The notes beneath the pieces are model-generated. The model was not told the origin of the DNA and made no database searches. It worked only from the letters and a program-made list of their open reading frames with translations. Positions 1 through 7,105 of a stretch of DNA of 40,349 bases are shown piece after piece. Location: NCBI GenBank assembly GCA_035934405.1, contig DASYXW010000023.1:1-40349 (forward strand), read 5' to 3'. The first letter of the stretch is position 1, and every line of letters starts with the position of its first letter. A program made the translations under genes and the position numbers. This DNA is from DASYXW01 sp035934405. GTDB taxonomy: Bacteria > Acidobacteriota > Terriglobia > UBA7540.

Positions 1-2
1 CG

Positions 3-131
3 AGTGCCGCGGGCCCGCCAAACCAATCGGGCCAGCTCGACCCGGCAGGTGAATCGGGCCAGCCTGCCCCGAGTTTATCGGGGCCTGCGCCTGAGACCCC
101 ATCGGGCGAATCGGGCACGCCGGGCGCCTGA
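3..131 (+). CDS. 3' end of an unidentified Pro/Ser/Gly-rich protein (partial)
   Basis: Frame 3 is open from the left edge to a TGA at 129-131. It encodes about 42 residues rich in Ser, Gly, Pro and Glu, with recurring SGQ/SGE/SGP steps, which look like a low-complexity C-terminal tail. The DNA repeats short units built on TCGGGC. The other forward frames give Arg-rich products typical of shadow frames in high-GC DNA. Nothing identifies the protein. It is judged coding only from composition and its position before the next same-strand gene. Confidence 0.35.
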   Translation, partial: SAAGPPNQSGQLDPAGESGQPAPSLSGPAPETPSGESGTPGA

Positions 132-212
132 GGCCGGTCAGGGGCCTGACTCCGGTTCTGGAGCTCATGTGCCCTTGAGTATTCCCGCCGGCCTGATTCA
201 TAATGAAAGCTA

Positions 213-2009
213 ATGAACTCTTCCCGTCGACACTTTCTCGGGTCTTCGCTCCTCGTCGGATCGCAGCTCCTGGAAGCTCTCGCCACGCCGCTTTGGAAAT
301 GGAAGCAGCCGCTGCGGGTGACCGCGGCCAAGGGCCCTCAGGCGGAAGAAAAATCTTCCGTCACCTTCGTGGACGTAGCCAAAGAGGCCGGCTTGACGCT
401 CACCAACGTCTGGGGAGGAATTGAGCACAAGAGCTACATCATCGAGGCCAAGGGCAGCGGCGTGGCGTTCTTCGATTACGACATGGACGGCTGGCTCGAC
501 GTCTACCTTACCAACGGCCTGCGGCTCGACACCACCTGGCCGAAGGGCGAGACGCCAACCTCGCACCTCTACAAGAACAATCGCGACGGCACGTTCACGG
601 ACGCGACCGCCGGCTCCGGTCTCGGCGTCTCCGGCTGGCAGACGGGAGTCTGCGTCGGCGATTACGATAACGACGGTTGGGACGACCTGTTCTGCTGCTT
701 CTGGGGCCACAACATCCTGTTTCATAACAACGGCGACGGCACCTTTACGGACGTTACCAAGAAGGCCGGGCTCTGGGAGGATTTCGACGAGGGCCATCCT
801 CAGCGCTGGGGCTCGGGCTGCACCTGGCTCGATTACGATCGCGACGGACATCTTGATCTCTTCGTTGCCAATTACATCGTCTTCGACGAAAAGAAGATTC
901 CCGGGCCGGGCGGCTCCGGTTATTGCCAATGGAAAGGCGTGCCGGTGATGTGCGGCCCCCGGGGCCTGCCGGGCGGCGCCAACCTGCTGTACCACAACAA
1001 CGGCAACGGGACTTTCACCGACGTTTCCGAGAAGTCCGGCATCCTGAAGCCGGGCCCGCGCTATTCCATCACCGCCGTTTCCTACGATTTCGATAACGAC
1101 GGCTGGCCCGATATCTACGTCGCGGTGGATTCCGAGCCCAGCATCCTGTTCAAGAACAACCACAACGGCACGTTCACCGATATCGGCGTCATGGCCGGCT
1201 GCGCCTACAACGAGGACGGCCAGGAGCAGGCCGGCATGGGCGTGGCGGTGGCCGACTACGACTGCGACGGCTGGCTCGATATTTTCAAGACCAACTTCGC
1301 CGACGACACCAGCGACCTCTACCGCAACAATCGCGACGGCACGTTTACCGATGACACTTTCGCCTCCGGCGTCGGCGTGAACACGCGCTACGTCGGCTGG
1401 GGTTGCGGCTTCCTGGACTACGACAACGACGGCTGGCCCGACATCATGCAGATTAACGGCCATGTCTACCCCGAAGTGGACAAGGCCAACGTGGACTCCC
1501 ACTTCAAGCAGCCGCGCCTGGTCTATCACAACCTCGGCAACGGCAAGTTCAAGGACGTGTCGCGGTTGTGCGGCCCCGGCATCAGCGAACTCTTCTCCAG
1601 CCGCGGCGCCGCGTTCGGCGATTACGACAACGACGGCGACATCGACGTGCTCGTCCTGAATATGAACGACCCGCCGTCCCTGCTCCGCAACGACGGCGGC
1701 AACAGGAGCAACTGGATCAAGCTGAAGCTGGTGGGCACCGAGTGCAATCGCACGGCCATCGGCGCCCGCGTCCGCGTGGTCACCGGCAAGCACTCCCAGA
1801 TCGACGAAGTCCACAGCGGCACGAGTGTGATGTCGCAAAGCGACCTGCGGCTGCACTTCGGCGTCGGCCAGGCCAAGATCGTTGACCTCATCGAAGTGAA
1901 ATGGCCCACCACGCAGAAAATCGAGAAGTTCACCCGCGTCGAGGCCAACCGGATTCTTACCATCAAAGAGGGCGCGGGTATTGTGAAGGCGGAGAAGGGG
2001 CGGACGTAA
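213..2009 (+). CDS. Tat-exported FG-GAP/VCBS repeat protein with ASPIC/UnbV domain (CRTAC1-like)
   Basis: A 598-residue protein. The N-terminus carries a twin-arginine signal (SRRHFLG at about residues 4-10, then a hydrophobic stretch), so export in folded form is expected. The body consists of many FG-GAP/VCBS blades with calcium-loop signatures such as DYDNDGWPD and DYDRDGHLD and repeated 'NNxDGTFTD' steps, which should form an extracellular beta-propeller. The last roughly 90 residues (IGARVRV, HSGTSVMSQ, LHFGVG) match the ASPIC/UnbV domain that ends CRTAC1-type proteins. The family's role is unclear; binding to carbohydrate or surface partners is usually suggested. The ribosome-binding site is weak, and an overlapping ATG at 203 lies in another frame. 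It appears monocistronic. Confidence 0.9.
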   Translation: MNSSRRHFLGSSLLVGSQLLEALATPLWKWKQPLRVTAAKGPQAEEKSSVTFVDVAKEAGLTLTNVWGGIEHKSYIIEAKGSGVAFFDYDMDGWLDVYLTNGLRLDTTWPKGETPTSHLYKNNRDGTFTDATAGSGLGVSGWQTGVCVGDYDNDGWDDLFCCFWGHNILFHNNGDGTFTDVTKKAGLWEDFDEGHPQRWGSGCTWLDYDRDGHLDLFVANYIVFDEKKIPGPGGSGYCQWKGVPVMCGPRGLPGGANLLYHNNGNGTFTDVSEKSGILKPGPRYSITAVSYDFDNDGWPDIYVAVDSEPSILFKNNHNGTFTDIGVMAGCAYNEDGQEQAGMGVAVADYDCDGWLDIFKTNFADDTSDLYRNNRDGTFTDDTFASGVGVNTRYVGWGCGFLDYDNDGWPDIMQINGHVYPEVDKANVDSHFKQPRLVYHNLGNGKFKDVSRLCGPGISELFSSRGAAFGDYDNDGDIDVLVLNMNDPPSLLRNDGGNRSNWIKLKLVGTECNRTAIGARVRVVTGKHSQIDEVHSGTSVMSQSDLRLHFGVGQAKIVDLIEVKWPTTQKIEKFTRVEANRILTIKEGAGIVKAEKGRT

Positions 2010-2084
2010 GGATTTTTGAACCCTTGTATTTCGTTAACGCCTGAGGTATCGTGCCTGACATCCCGATCGCAATCTGGAGGAGCG

Positions 2085-2387
2085 ATGGCGCGAGACGCGG
2101 TACAAGCCGACCCCAAGCATTACACCTTGGAGTTCGAAAACGACCGAGTGCGGGTGTTGCGCATCCGCTTTGGGCCGCGCGAGAAATCGGTGCTGCACGC
2201 GCACCCGGCCGGACTTGCCATCCTGCTCAGTGACTGTGACTTCAGGTTCTATCTTCCGCAAGGGCACACCCAGGACATCCTGGGCAAGGTGGGTCAGGTC
2301 CTCGAGTTTACTGAACCGTTCGAGCACCTGCCGGAGAATCGCAGCGGCAAGGCGTTTGAGGCGATCATCGTCGAACTGAAGGACTGA
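2085..2387 (+). CDS. small cupin-like protein
   Basis: About 100 residues from the ATG at 2085, chosen because GGAGGAGC lies just before it; an upstream in-frame ATG at 2016 has no such site. The protein contains 'LRIRFGPREKSVLHAHPAGLAILLSD', split here by description: a conserved R-F-x-P-x-E-K-S then HAHPAG, typical of the first half of a single-domain cupin with a His-rich metal site. A second half follows with predicted beta strands. Similar small proteins are common in Acidobacteriota and are usually annotated as cytoplasmic or cupin-domain proteins of unknown function. It lies 75 bp after the UnbV gene on the same strand and is followed by a likely terminator. Confidence 0.7.
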   Translation: MARDAVQADPKHYTLEFENDRVRVLRIRFGPREKSVLHAHPAGLAILLSDCDFRFYLPQGHTQDILGKVGQVLEFTEPFEHLPENRSGKAFEAIIVELKD

Positions 2388-2418
2388 ATTCACTCGAGGC
2401 TTGCGCGCATCAGGACAC

Positions 2419-2450
2419 AGCGCAAACTGATTCAATGCGCTATTTTTCTC
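2419..2450 (+). terminator. probable rho-independent terminator after the cupin gene
   Basis: AGCGCA (2419-2424) and TGCGCT (2436-2441) form a perfect 6-bp stem around an 11-nt loop. A T-rich run (ATTTTTCTCTT) follows at once. It lies 31 bp after the stop codon of the cupin-like gene. Confidence 0.45.
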
Positions 2451-2479
2451 TTGCCTTTCTCTAGTTTATCATGTATTAT
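2451..2479 (+). promoter_or_regulatory. candidate sigma-70 promoter for the winged-helix/TPR gene
   Basis: TTGCCT (2451-2456) and TATTAT (2474-2479) are separated by 17 bp in a locally AT-rich stretch directly after the terminator. The predicted leader to the gene at 2630 is about 145 nt and contains the repeat fragment at 2504. Confidence 0.45.
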
Positions 2480-2503
2480 TAACTTTTAATTCCACGATAC
2501 CTG

Positions 2504-2536
2504 GGTAGTAGATCAGTTTGCTGTAGCGCCGCTCAG
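2504..2536 (+). repeat. solo end of the 109-bp MITE family (fragment)
   Basis: GGTAGTAGATCAGTTTG followed by CTGTAGCGCCGCTC matches the terminal repeat and start of the GTAG core of the elements at 32503 and 39309, with a few substitutions. No matching right end is found downstream, so this is a truncated or decayed copy in the leader of the next gene. Confidence 0.6.
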
Positions 2537-2629
2537 GAAATTGCAATTAAGGAGTTGCGTCGGGGCTCGAAAAGCCTCACAATGCTTCGGCGTTGGGCAT
2601 GAACGCTGAAAGGGGGAGGAGTCCGTTGA

Positions 2630-4381
2630 ATGACCCACACAGTTCGGTTCGGAAGCTTCGCTGCCGACCTCGCGGCCGGCGAGCTCCTCCAGCACGACAA
2701 GAGGATCAGGCTTCAGGATAAACCGTTCCAGATTCTGATTACGCTTTTGCAACAGCCCGGTGAGGTCGTCACGCGCGAGGAATTGCGCAGGCGCCTCTGG
2801 CCCGCCGACGTGTTTGTGGACTTTGACCACAGCCTGAAGACGGCGATCGGCAAGATTCGAGAGGCGCTGGGGGATTCCGCCCAGCGTCCGCGCTTCATTG
2901 AAACCCTGCCGCGCCGCGGCTACCGCTTCGTCGCGCCGGTTGAGAAGACGGCCGACGCCCCGCCGCAGCCGCATTCTGGGCGCGCCAGGGTGGCGGTGCT
3001 GCCTTTCGAAAACCTGAGCGGCGACCGCGAGCAGGAATACCTGAGCGACGGCATGACGGAGGAGATGATTGCGCAACTCGGCGGTCTGCACCCTCAACAA
3101 TTGGGCGTGATTGCGAGGACGTCCGCCATGCGTTACAAGCACACCCACAAGGGCATCGACGAGATCGGCCGCGAACTGAATGTGGACCACGTGGTCGAAG
3201 GCAGCGTGCGCCGGTCCGGGGACCGGGTGCGAATCACGGCGCAGCTCATCAAAGTGAGCGACCAGACGCATCTTTGGGCGGAAAGCTACGAGCGCGACCT
3301 GCGCGATATTCTGGCTCTGCAAACCCAGGTCGCTCAGCGAATCGCCGCCGAAATCAAAGTGAAGCTGACGCCCCGGGAACGAGCCCACCTCACCGCCGGC
3401 GGCCACGCCGCGGTGAACCGCGAGTCCTACGAAGCGTATCTGAAGGGCCGGTTCCAACTGAACGCCCGGAGCCCGGAAGGCATCCGGAGGAGCATCGAGT
3501 ATTTCCAAGCGTCCGTGGAGCGAGACCCAGCCTACGCTCCGGCGTACGCAGGTCTCGCCGACGCTTACCGCGCGCTCGCCGTTTTTGGTTTGTCCTCTCC
3601 CGGGGACGTTTGCCCGAAGTCCAAAGCGGCGGCCACGCGGGCGCTCGAACTCGACGTCGACCTGGCGGAGGCCCACGCGTCACTCGCTGGCGTCAAGTTC
3701 CGATTCGAGTGGGACTGGGCCGGAAGCGAACGAGCGTTCCAGCGTGCCCTCGAGCTCAATCCCAGCTGCGCAGAGGCCCATCGCGTTTACGCCCTCTTCC
3801 ATCAAGCCCTGGGCCGCTTTGACGAGGCGATCGCCGAGGCCCAGCGGGCGCGGGAGGCTGACCCGCTTTCCTTGCTGATGGAGACGGCCGTGGGCTGGGC
3901 TCTCTACTTCGCGGGCCGTTATAACGAAGCCATCCGACAATACGAGACAACCCTGGAGGCTGACCCGAACTTCGTTCCGGCCCGTTACAACCTGGGCCGG
4001 GCTTACGCGCAGAAGCGGCTGTTTCGCGAGGCGATTGCTGAACTGGAGCGGGCAGTGGTTCTCTCCAAGCGGCAGCCGCATTATCTTGCGGGGCTTGGGA
4101 ACGTCTACGCGAGGGCGGGGAAAAAAGGGAAGGCCGGCGCCGTGATCAGTGAGTTGGGGCGGCTTTCGAAGCGGATGCTCGTCTTGCCCTACGACATGGC
4201 GGGCGTTTATGCGGGTCTGGGAAAGAAGATGGAGGCGCTGGGTTGGCTGGAAAAGGCCTGTGAGGAACGGTCCGTGCGGTTGGTCCTCGCGGCGGTTGAT
4301 CCCACGTTCAACGGCCTGCGCTCGGAGCGGCGCTTCAGGAAGATCCTCGAGCGCATTGGACTTGCCGGCACCAGACGATAG
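2630..4381 (+). CDS. winged-helix / TolB-like / TPR signalling protein
   Basis: A 583-residue protein. Residues about 1-105 are an OmpR/CadC-type winged helix (…REELRRRLWP…FVDFDHSLKTAIGKIREALGD…RGYRFVAPV). Residues about 115-265 are the TolB-N-like domain typical of adenylate-cyclase-type proteins (VAVLPFENLSGD, YLSDGMTEE, VVEGSVRRSGDRVRITAQLI, HLWAESYER). From about 270 onward it is TPR repeats, for example 'AEAHASLAGVKFRFEWDW' and 'PNFVPARYNLGRAYAQ'. No transmembrane helix is visible, unlike CadC or ToxR, so it should be a soluble DNA-binding regulator that senses through protein contacts. This architecture is strongly expanded in Acidobacteriota. The start is supported by GGGGGAGGAG about 10 nt upstream. 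It converges with the polysaccharide locus; target genes are unknown. Confidence 0.88.
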   Translation: MTHTVRFGSFAADLAAGELLQHDKRIRLQDKPFQILITLLQQPGEVVTREELRRRLWPADVFVDFDHSLKTAIGKIREALGDSAQRPRFIETLPRRGYRFVAPVEKTADAPPQPHSGRARVAVLPFENLSGDREQEYLSDGMTEEMIAQLGGLHPQQLGVIARTSAMRYKHTHKGIDEIGRELNVDHVVEGSVRRSGDRVRITAQLIKVSDQTHLWAESYERDLRDILALQTQVAQRIAAEIKVKLTPRERAHLTAGGHAAVNRESYEAYLKGRFQLNARSPEGIRRSIEYFQASVERDPAYAPAYAGLADAYRALAVFGLSSPGDVCPKSKAAATRALELDVDLAEAHASLAGVKFRFEWDWAGSERAFQRALELNPSCAEAHRVYALFHQALGRFDEAIAEAQRAREADPLSLLMETAVGWALYFAGRYNEAIRQYETTLEADPNFVPARYNLGRAYAQKRLFREAIAELERAVVLSKRQPHYLAGLGNVYARAGKKGKAGAVISELGRLSKRMLVLPYDMAGVYAGLGKKMEALGWLEKACEERSVRLVLAAVDPTFNGLRSERRFRKILERIGLAGTRR

Positions 4382-4398
4382 GCTGGTTAGTTAGCCTA
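4378..4398. terminator. hairpin between convergent genes
   Basis: TAGGCT and AGCCTA form a 6-bp stem around GGTTAGTT between the stop codons of the forward regulator gene and the reverse carbamoyltransferase gene, and partly overlap both stops. The following T run is short. A bidirectional terminator is plausible but weak. Confidence 0.3.
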
Positions 4399-6172
4399 CT
4401 TTGTCGACCACGAAGTTGCCCAACACGAGGCTGTCCATTTCACTCTTGGAATAGGTATTGAAGGCGTTCGCGGGGGTGTTGACGACGGGCTCGCCTTTCA
4501 GGTTGAACGACGTATTGAGCACCACCGGAACTCCCGTCGCCTGGCCAAAGCGCTCGATCAGGCTGTAGTAACGCGGGCTCTGCTCGCGGAACACGGTCTG
4601 CAAGCGGCCCGTGCCGTCCACGTGGGTGATCGCCGGCAGCGTCTGGTGATGCTCCGGCCGCACCGGAACGACGTAGAGCATGTAGCGCGCCGGATAATGC
4701 TCGGTGGCGTGCGGCAATTCGAAATACTTTTCCGCGCACTCCGCCAGGATCGAAGGCGCGAACGGGCGGTAAGGCTCGCGAAACTTAATCTTGGCGTTCA
4801 CGATGTCTTTCATCTCCGGGTTCCCCGGGTCCGCGATAATGCTGCGGCTGCCGAGCGCGCGCGGCCCCCACTCGAACCGTCCCTGGAACCAGCCGATCAC
4901 CTTGCCGCTCTTCAGCCGCTCGACCACTTGATCGAGCAACTGGTCATCGTTCTCAATGAGCCGGTGCCGGATGTTGTTCTGCTTCAGAAAATCGCTCACC
5001 TCGGCCGGTGAGTAGGCTTTGCCCCAGTAGGCATGGTCCATCATGAACGTTCGCGGCTTGCCCAGCAGCGTGTTGTAGGCCCACAGCGCCGCACCCAGAG
5101 CGCCGCCGCCGTCGCCCGCGGCCGGCTGAACGTACAAGCGCTCAAAGCCCGACTCGCGCAGAATGCGGGTGTTGGCCACGCTGTTCAATCCCACGCCGCC
5201 GGCGATGCACAACTGCTTTTGACCCGTCCGCCGGTGCAGATTCTTCGCCATGTTGACCAGCAGGTCCTCGGTGACGCGCTGGATGCTGGCCGCGATGTCC
5301 GCATAGTGCTGGTTGATGTCGGAAAGTTCCTTGCAGTTCGCGGGAGGCTCGCCGAAGTACTTTGGAAACCCGGTGCCCTCGGTGAAGAAGAGCATCTTGG
5401 GCGGGCGGGGCTCGCCAAAGAGGCTGGTGAAACGGCCATTGAACGTCTTGTCGGTGGAGTGGTGGAAGCTGAAGTAGTCCATGTCCAATGCAAACGAACC
5501 GTCCGAGTTGGCGCGCACCGTTTTCCACACCTTGTCCACGTAGCGGGGCCGCCCGTACGGCGCCATGCCCATCACCTTGTACTCACCTTCGTTCACTTCG
5601 AAGCCGAGGAAGGCGGTAAAGGCGCTATAGAGCAGGCCGATGGAATGAGGGAAATCAATCTGCTGGTCGAGCTTGATGCTGTTCCCGCGCCCCACACCCG
5701 TCGTCGCGGTGGTCCACTCCCCGACGCCATCCACAGTCATGATGGCAGCCTCGTCGAACGGCGAGCAAAGGAACGCGCTCGCGGCGTGAGACAGGTGATG
5801 CTCGGAAAAGAGGACCTTGTCCTTCGGGATTCCCAGTTCGGCCTCGAGGGTGCTCGCCACCCAGAGCTTGTCGAGGATCCAGGTGATCATCGACTCGCGG
5901 AAGACTTTCCACGACTGTGGATAGGTTTGCAGGACGGTGGCCAGAATGCGGTCGAGCTTCCGGAAGGGCTTTTCGAAGAAGACGACGTAGTCGAGGTCGG
6001 CGCTCTTGATTCCGGCCGAATCCAGACAGAACTGGATGGCGTTCTTGGGAAAGTCGTAGTCGTGCTTCTTGCGGGTAAAGCGCTCTTCTTCCGCCGCCGC
6101 TACAAGCTGGCCGTCGCGCAGCAACGCCGCCGCGGCGTCATGGTAGTAACAGGAAATGCCCAGAATATCCAC
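4391..6172 (-). CDS. NodU/CmcH-family O-carbamoyltransferase
   Basis: A 593-residue protein, full length for the family. The N-terminal Kae1-like half has YYHDAAAAL, SEHHLSHAASAF (metal-binding histidines) and MTVDGVGEWTT, then the CIAGGVGLNSVANTRI segment. The C-terminal half has WFQGRFEWGPRALGSRSI and NTSFNLKGEPVV, which bind carbamoyl phosphate/carbamoyladenylate in TobZ. The family moves a carbamoyl group from carbamoyl phosphate, with ATP, onto a hydroxyl of a sugar or other small molecule. The GTG start at 6172 lies 3 nt after the SxtJ-like stop codon with AAAAGG upstream, so the two genes are translationally linked. It is the last gene of the locus and probably carbamoylates the polymer or its precursor; the acceptor cannot be read from sequence. 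Confidence 0.93.
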   Translation of the reverse strand: MDILGISCYYHDAAAALLRDGQLVAAAEEERFTRKKHDYDFPKNAIQFCLDSAGIKSADLDYVVFFEKPFRKLDRILATVLQTYPQSWKVFRESMITWILDKLWVASTLEAELGIPKDKVLFSEHHLSHAASAFLCSPFDEAAIMTVDGVGEWTTATTGVGRGNSIKLDQQIDFPHSIGLLYSAFTAFLGFEVNEGEYKVMGMAPYGRPRYVDKVWKTVRANSDGSFALDMDYFSFHHSTDKTFNGRFTSLFGEPRPPKMLFFTEGTGFPKYFGEPPANCKELSDINQHYADIAASIQRVTEDLLVNMAKNLHRRTGQKQLCIAGGVGLNSVANTRILRESGFERLYVQPAAGDGGGALGAALWAYNTLLGKPRTFMMDHAYWGKAYSPAEVSDFLKQNNIRHRLIENDDQLLDQVVERLKSGKVIGWFQGRFEWGPRALGSRSIIADPGNPEMKDIVNAKIKFREPYRPFAPSILAECAEKYFELPHATEHYPARYMLYVVPVRPEHHQTLPAITHVDGTGRLQTVFREQSPRYYSLIERFGQATGVPVVLNTSFNLKGEPVVNTPANAFNTYSKSEMDSLVLGNFVVDKVG

Positions 6173-6175
6173 AGT

Positions 6176-6535
6176 TCACTGCCTTTTGGCCCACGACATG
6201 TCGTTGGCCTCATCGGGGTGGTCAAGCCATTGGGTCGGACTCTTCTTGATGCGCAAGGGGTCGGCAAACAGCCGGACGATGATTCCGATCGGAAACACCA
6301 GTATCGCGTAAACAATCGTCAAGAACAGTCGCGCCTGGAAGTTGCCGAACGCATGGGCGGCATCTGGCCAAACTCGCCAGATAAAGGTGAGCGAAATGAA
6401 CAGCACGATCAATACCCGGTAGCGGACGCTGGGCACCCAGTGCGCCGCCGGCGCCCAGGCGAACCACAGCACAGCCGCCAGCCCAGCCGTCACCAGCAAC
6501 CGAGCCCACACGCTCTTTATGATTGGTTGAGACAT
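6176..6535 (-). CDS. SxtJ-like small membrane protein
   Basis: 119 residues with about three hydrophobic helices (around residues 11-28, 39-56 and 68-92) and a charged tail ending KRQ. A conserved-looking LRIKKSPTQW segment near the C-terminus is typical of SxtJ-family proteins, which are encoded beside NodU-type carbamoyltransferases, first named in the saxitoxin cluster; their function is unknown. The start has AGAGGTGGA directly upstream. It sits between DUF5989 and the carbamoyltransferase, with 3 nt to the latter. I infer that it helps the carbamoyltransferase act at the membrane. Confidence 0.75.
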   Translation of the reverse strand: MSQPIIKSVWARLLVTAGLAAVLWFAWAPAAHWVPSVRYRVLIVLFISLTFIWRVWPDAAHAFGNFQARLFLTIVYAILVFPIGIIVRLFADPLRIKKSPTQWLDHPDEANDMSWAKRQ

Positions 6536-6643
6536 TCCACCTCTCGCGCCATCGGCGAAGCGATAGCGACTGCTGACAGGCCTTCCAGCGATGTCGTCCG
6601 CGGAGCGAAGGACCTCGCAAGCCCCTCGTCCGCAGTCCGCTGG

Positions 6644-6823
6644 TTAGAAAAGTGTGTAGATAAACGGCGCGATGACCGAACTCTGCGCCAGGATGAGCAG
6701 GACGCCCATGAGCAGCAGGACAACCACCATCGGCAGCACCCACCAGCGTTTGTTCCGCCAGAAAAACGAGAGAAGTTCGCCGGCAATCCCGAAGCGCCGG
6801 CTCGCAACCCGCACAAACCCCAT
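6644..6823 (-). CDS. DUF5989-family small membrane protein
   Basis: 59 residues from the ATG at 6823, which has GGAGGGAATC immediately upstream; a longer frame to 6883 has no such site. The protein is a short basic N-terminus (MGFVRVASRRFGIAGELLSF) followed by RNKRWW and one strong transmembrane helix (about residues 29-50), ending SSVIAPFIYTLF. This is the layout of DUF5989 proteins, which co-occur with SxtJ and NodU-type carbamoyltransferases. It is the first gene of the DUF5989-SxtJ-carbamoyltransferase unit; 108 bp separate it from the next gene. Function is unknown. Confidence 0.75.
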   Translation of the reverse strand: MGFVRVASRRFGIAGELLSFFWRNKRWWVLPMVVVLLLMGVLLILAQSSVIAPFIYTLF

Positions 6824-6904
6824 GATTCCCTCCGTTCCTATCGAGAGCTGTTGGCTGTGGAAACGGTGAGGCGCCACAACCAAGCCAGTTCGCTGTAAGT
6901 CGTC

Positions 6905-6933
6905 ACTGTACCATGATTCAGCGGCGCTTGCAA
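6905..6933 (-). promoter_or_regulatory. candidate promoter of the DUF5989-SxtJ-carbamoyltransferase unit
   Basis: On the reverse strand TTGCAA (6933-6928) and TACAGT (6910-6905) are 17 bp apart, about 80 nt before the DUF5989 start codon. A perfect inverted repeat TGATT-gtt-AATCA (6943-6955) lies just upstream of the -35 and could be a regulator site. Apart from these, the roughly 280-bp gap to the next gene shows nothing coding. Confidence 0.35.
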
Positions 6934-7105
6934 GACACTCAGTGATTGTTAATCATCTTAGAAACAGCCGTACAAACCCCGCTTGACCTGATTGAGCTTC
7001 TAGCGATCGGAGCAGTTTCGCCCGGATGCCTACTCCACCCTCCTGGCCGGTGACCGCCAGCGCCCGAGCAAGTTAGACATCCATCCATTGCAGGACTTCT
7101 CTCGG

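Noticed and set aside
210..1856. A 548-codon reverse-strand open frame over the UnbV gene
   Set aside because: It is the antisense frame of a strongly conserved FG-GAP protein; its product is Val/Ala/Asp/Gly-rich with no motif, a normal by-product of high-GC codon use.
5033..6898. A 621-codon forward open frame
   Set aside because: It is antisense to the carbamoyltransferase, SxtJ-like and DUF5989 genes; composition is Arg/Gly/His-rich shadow sequence.
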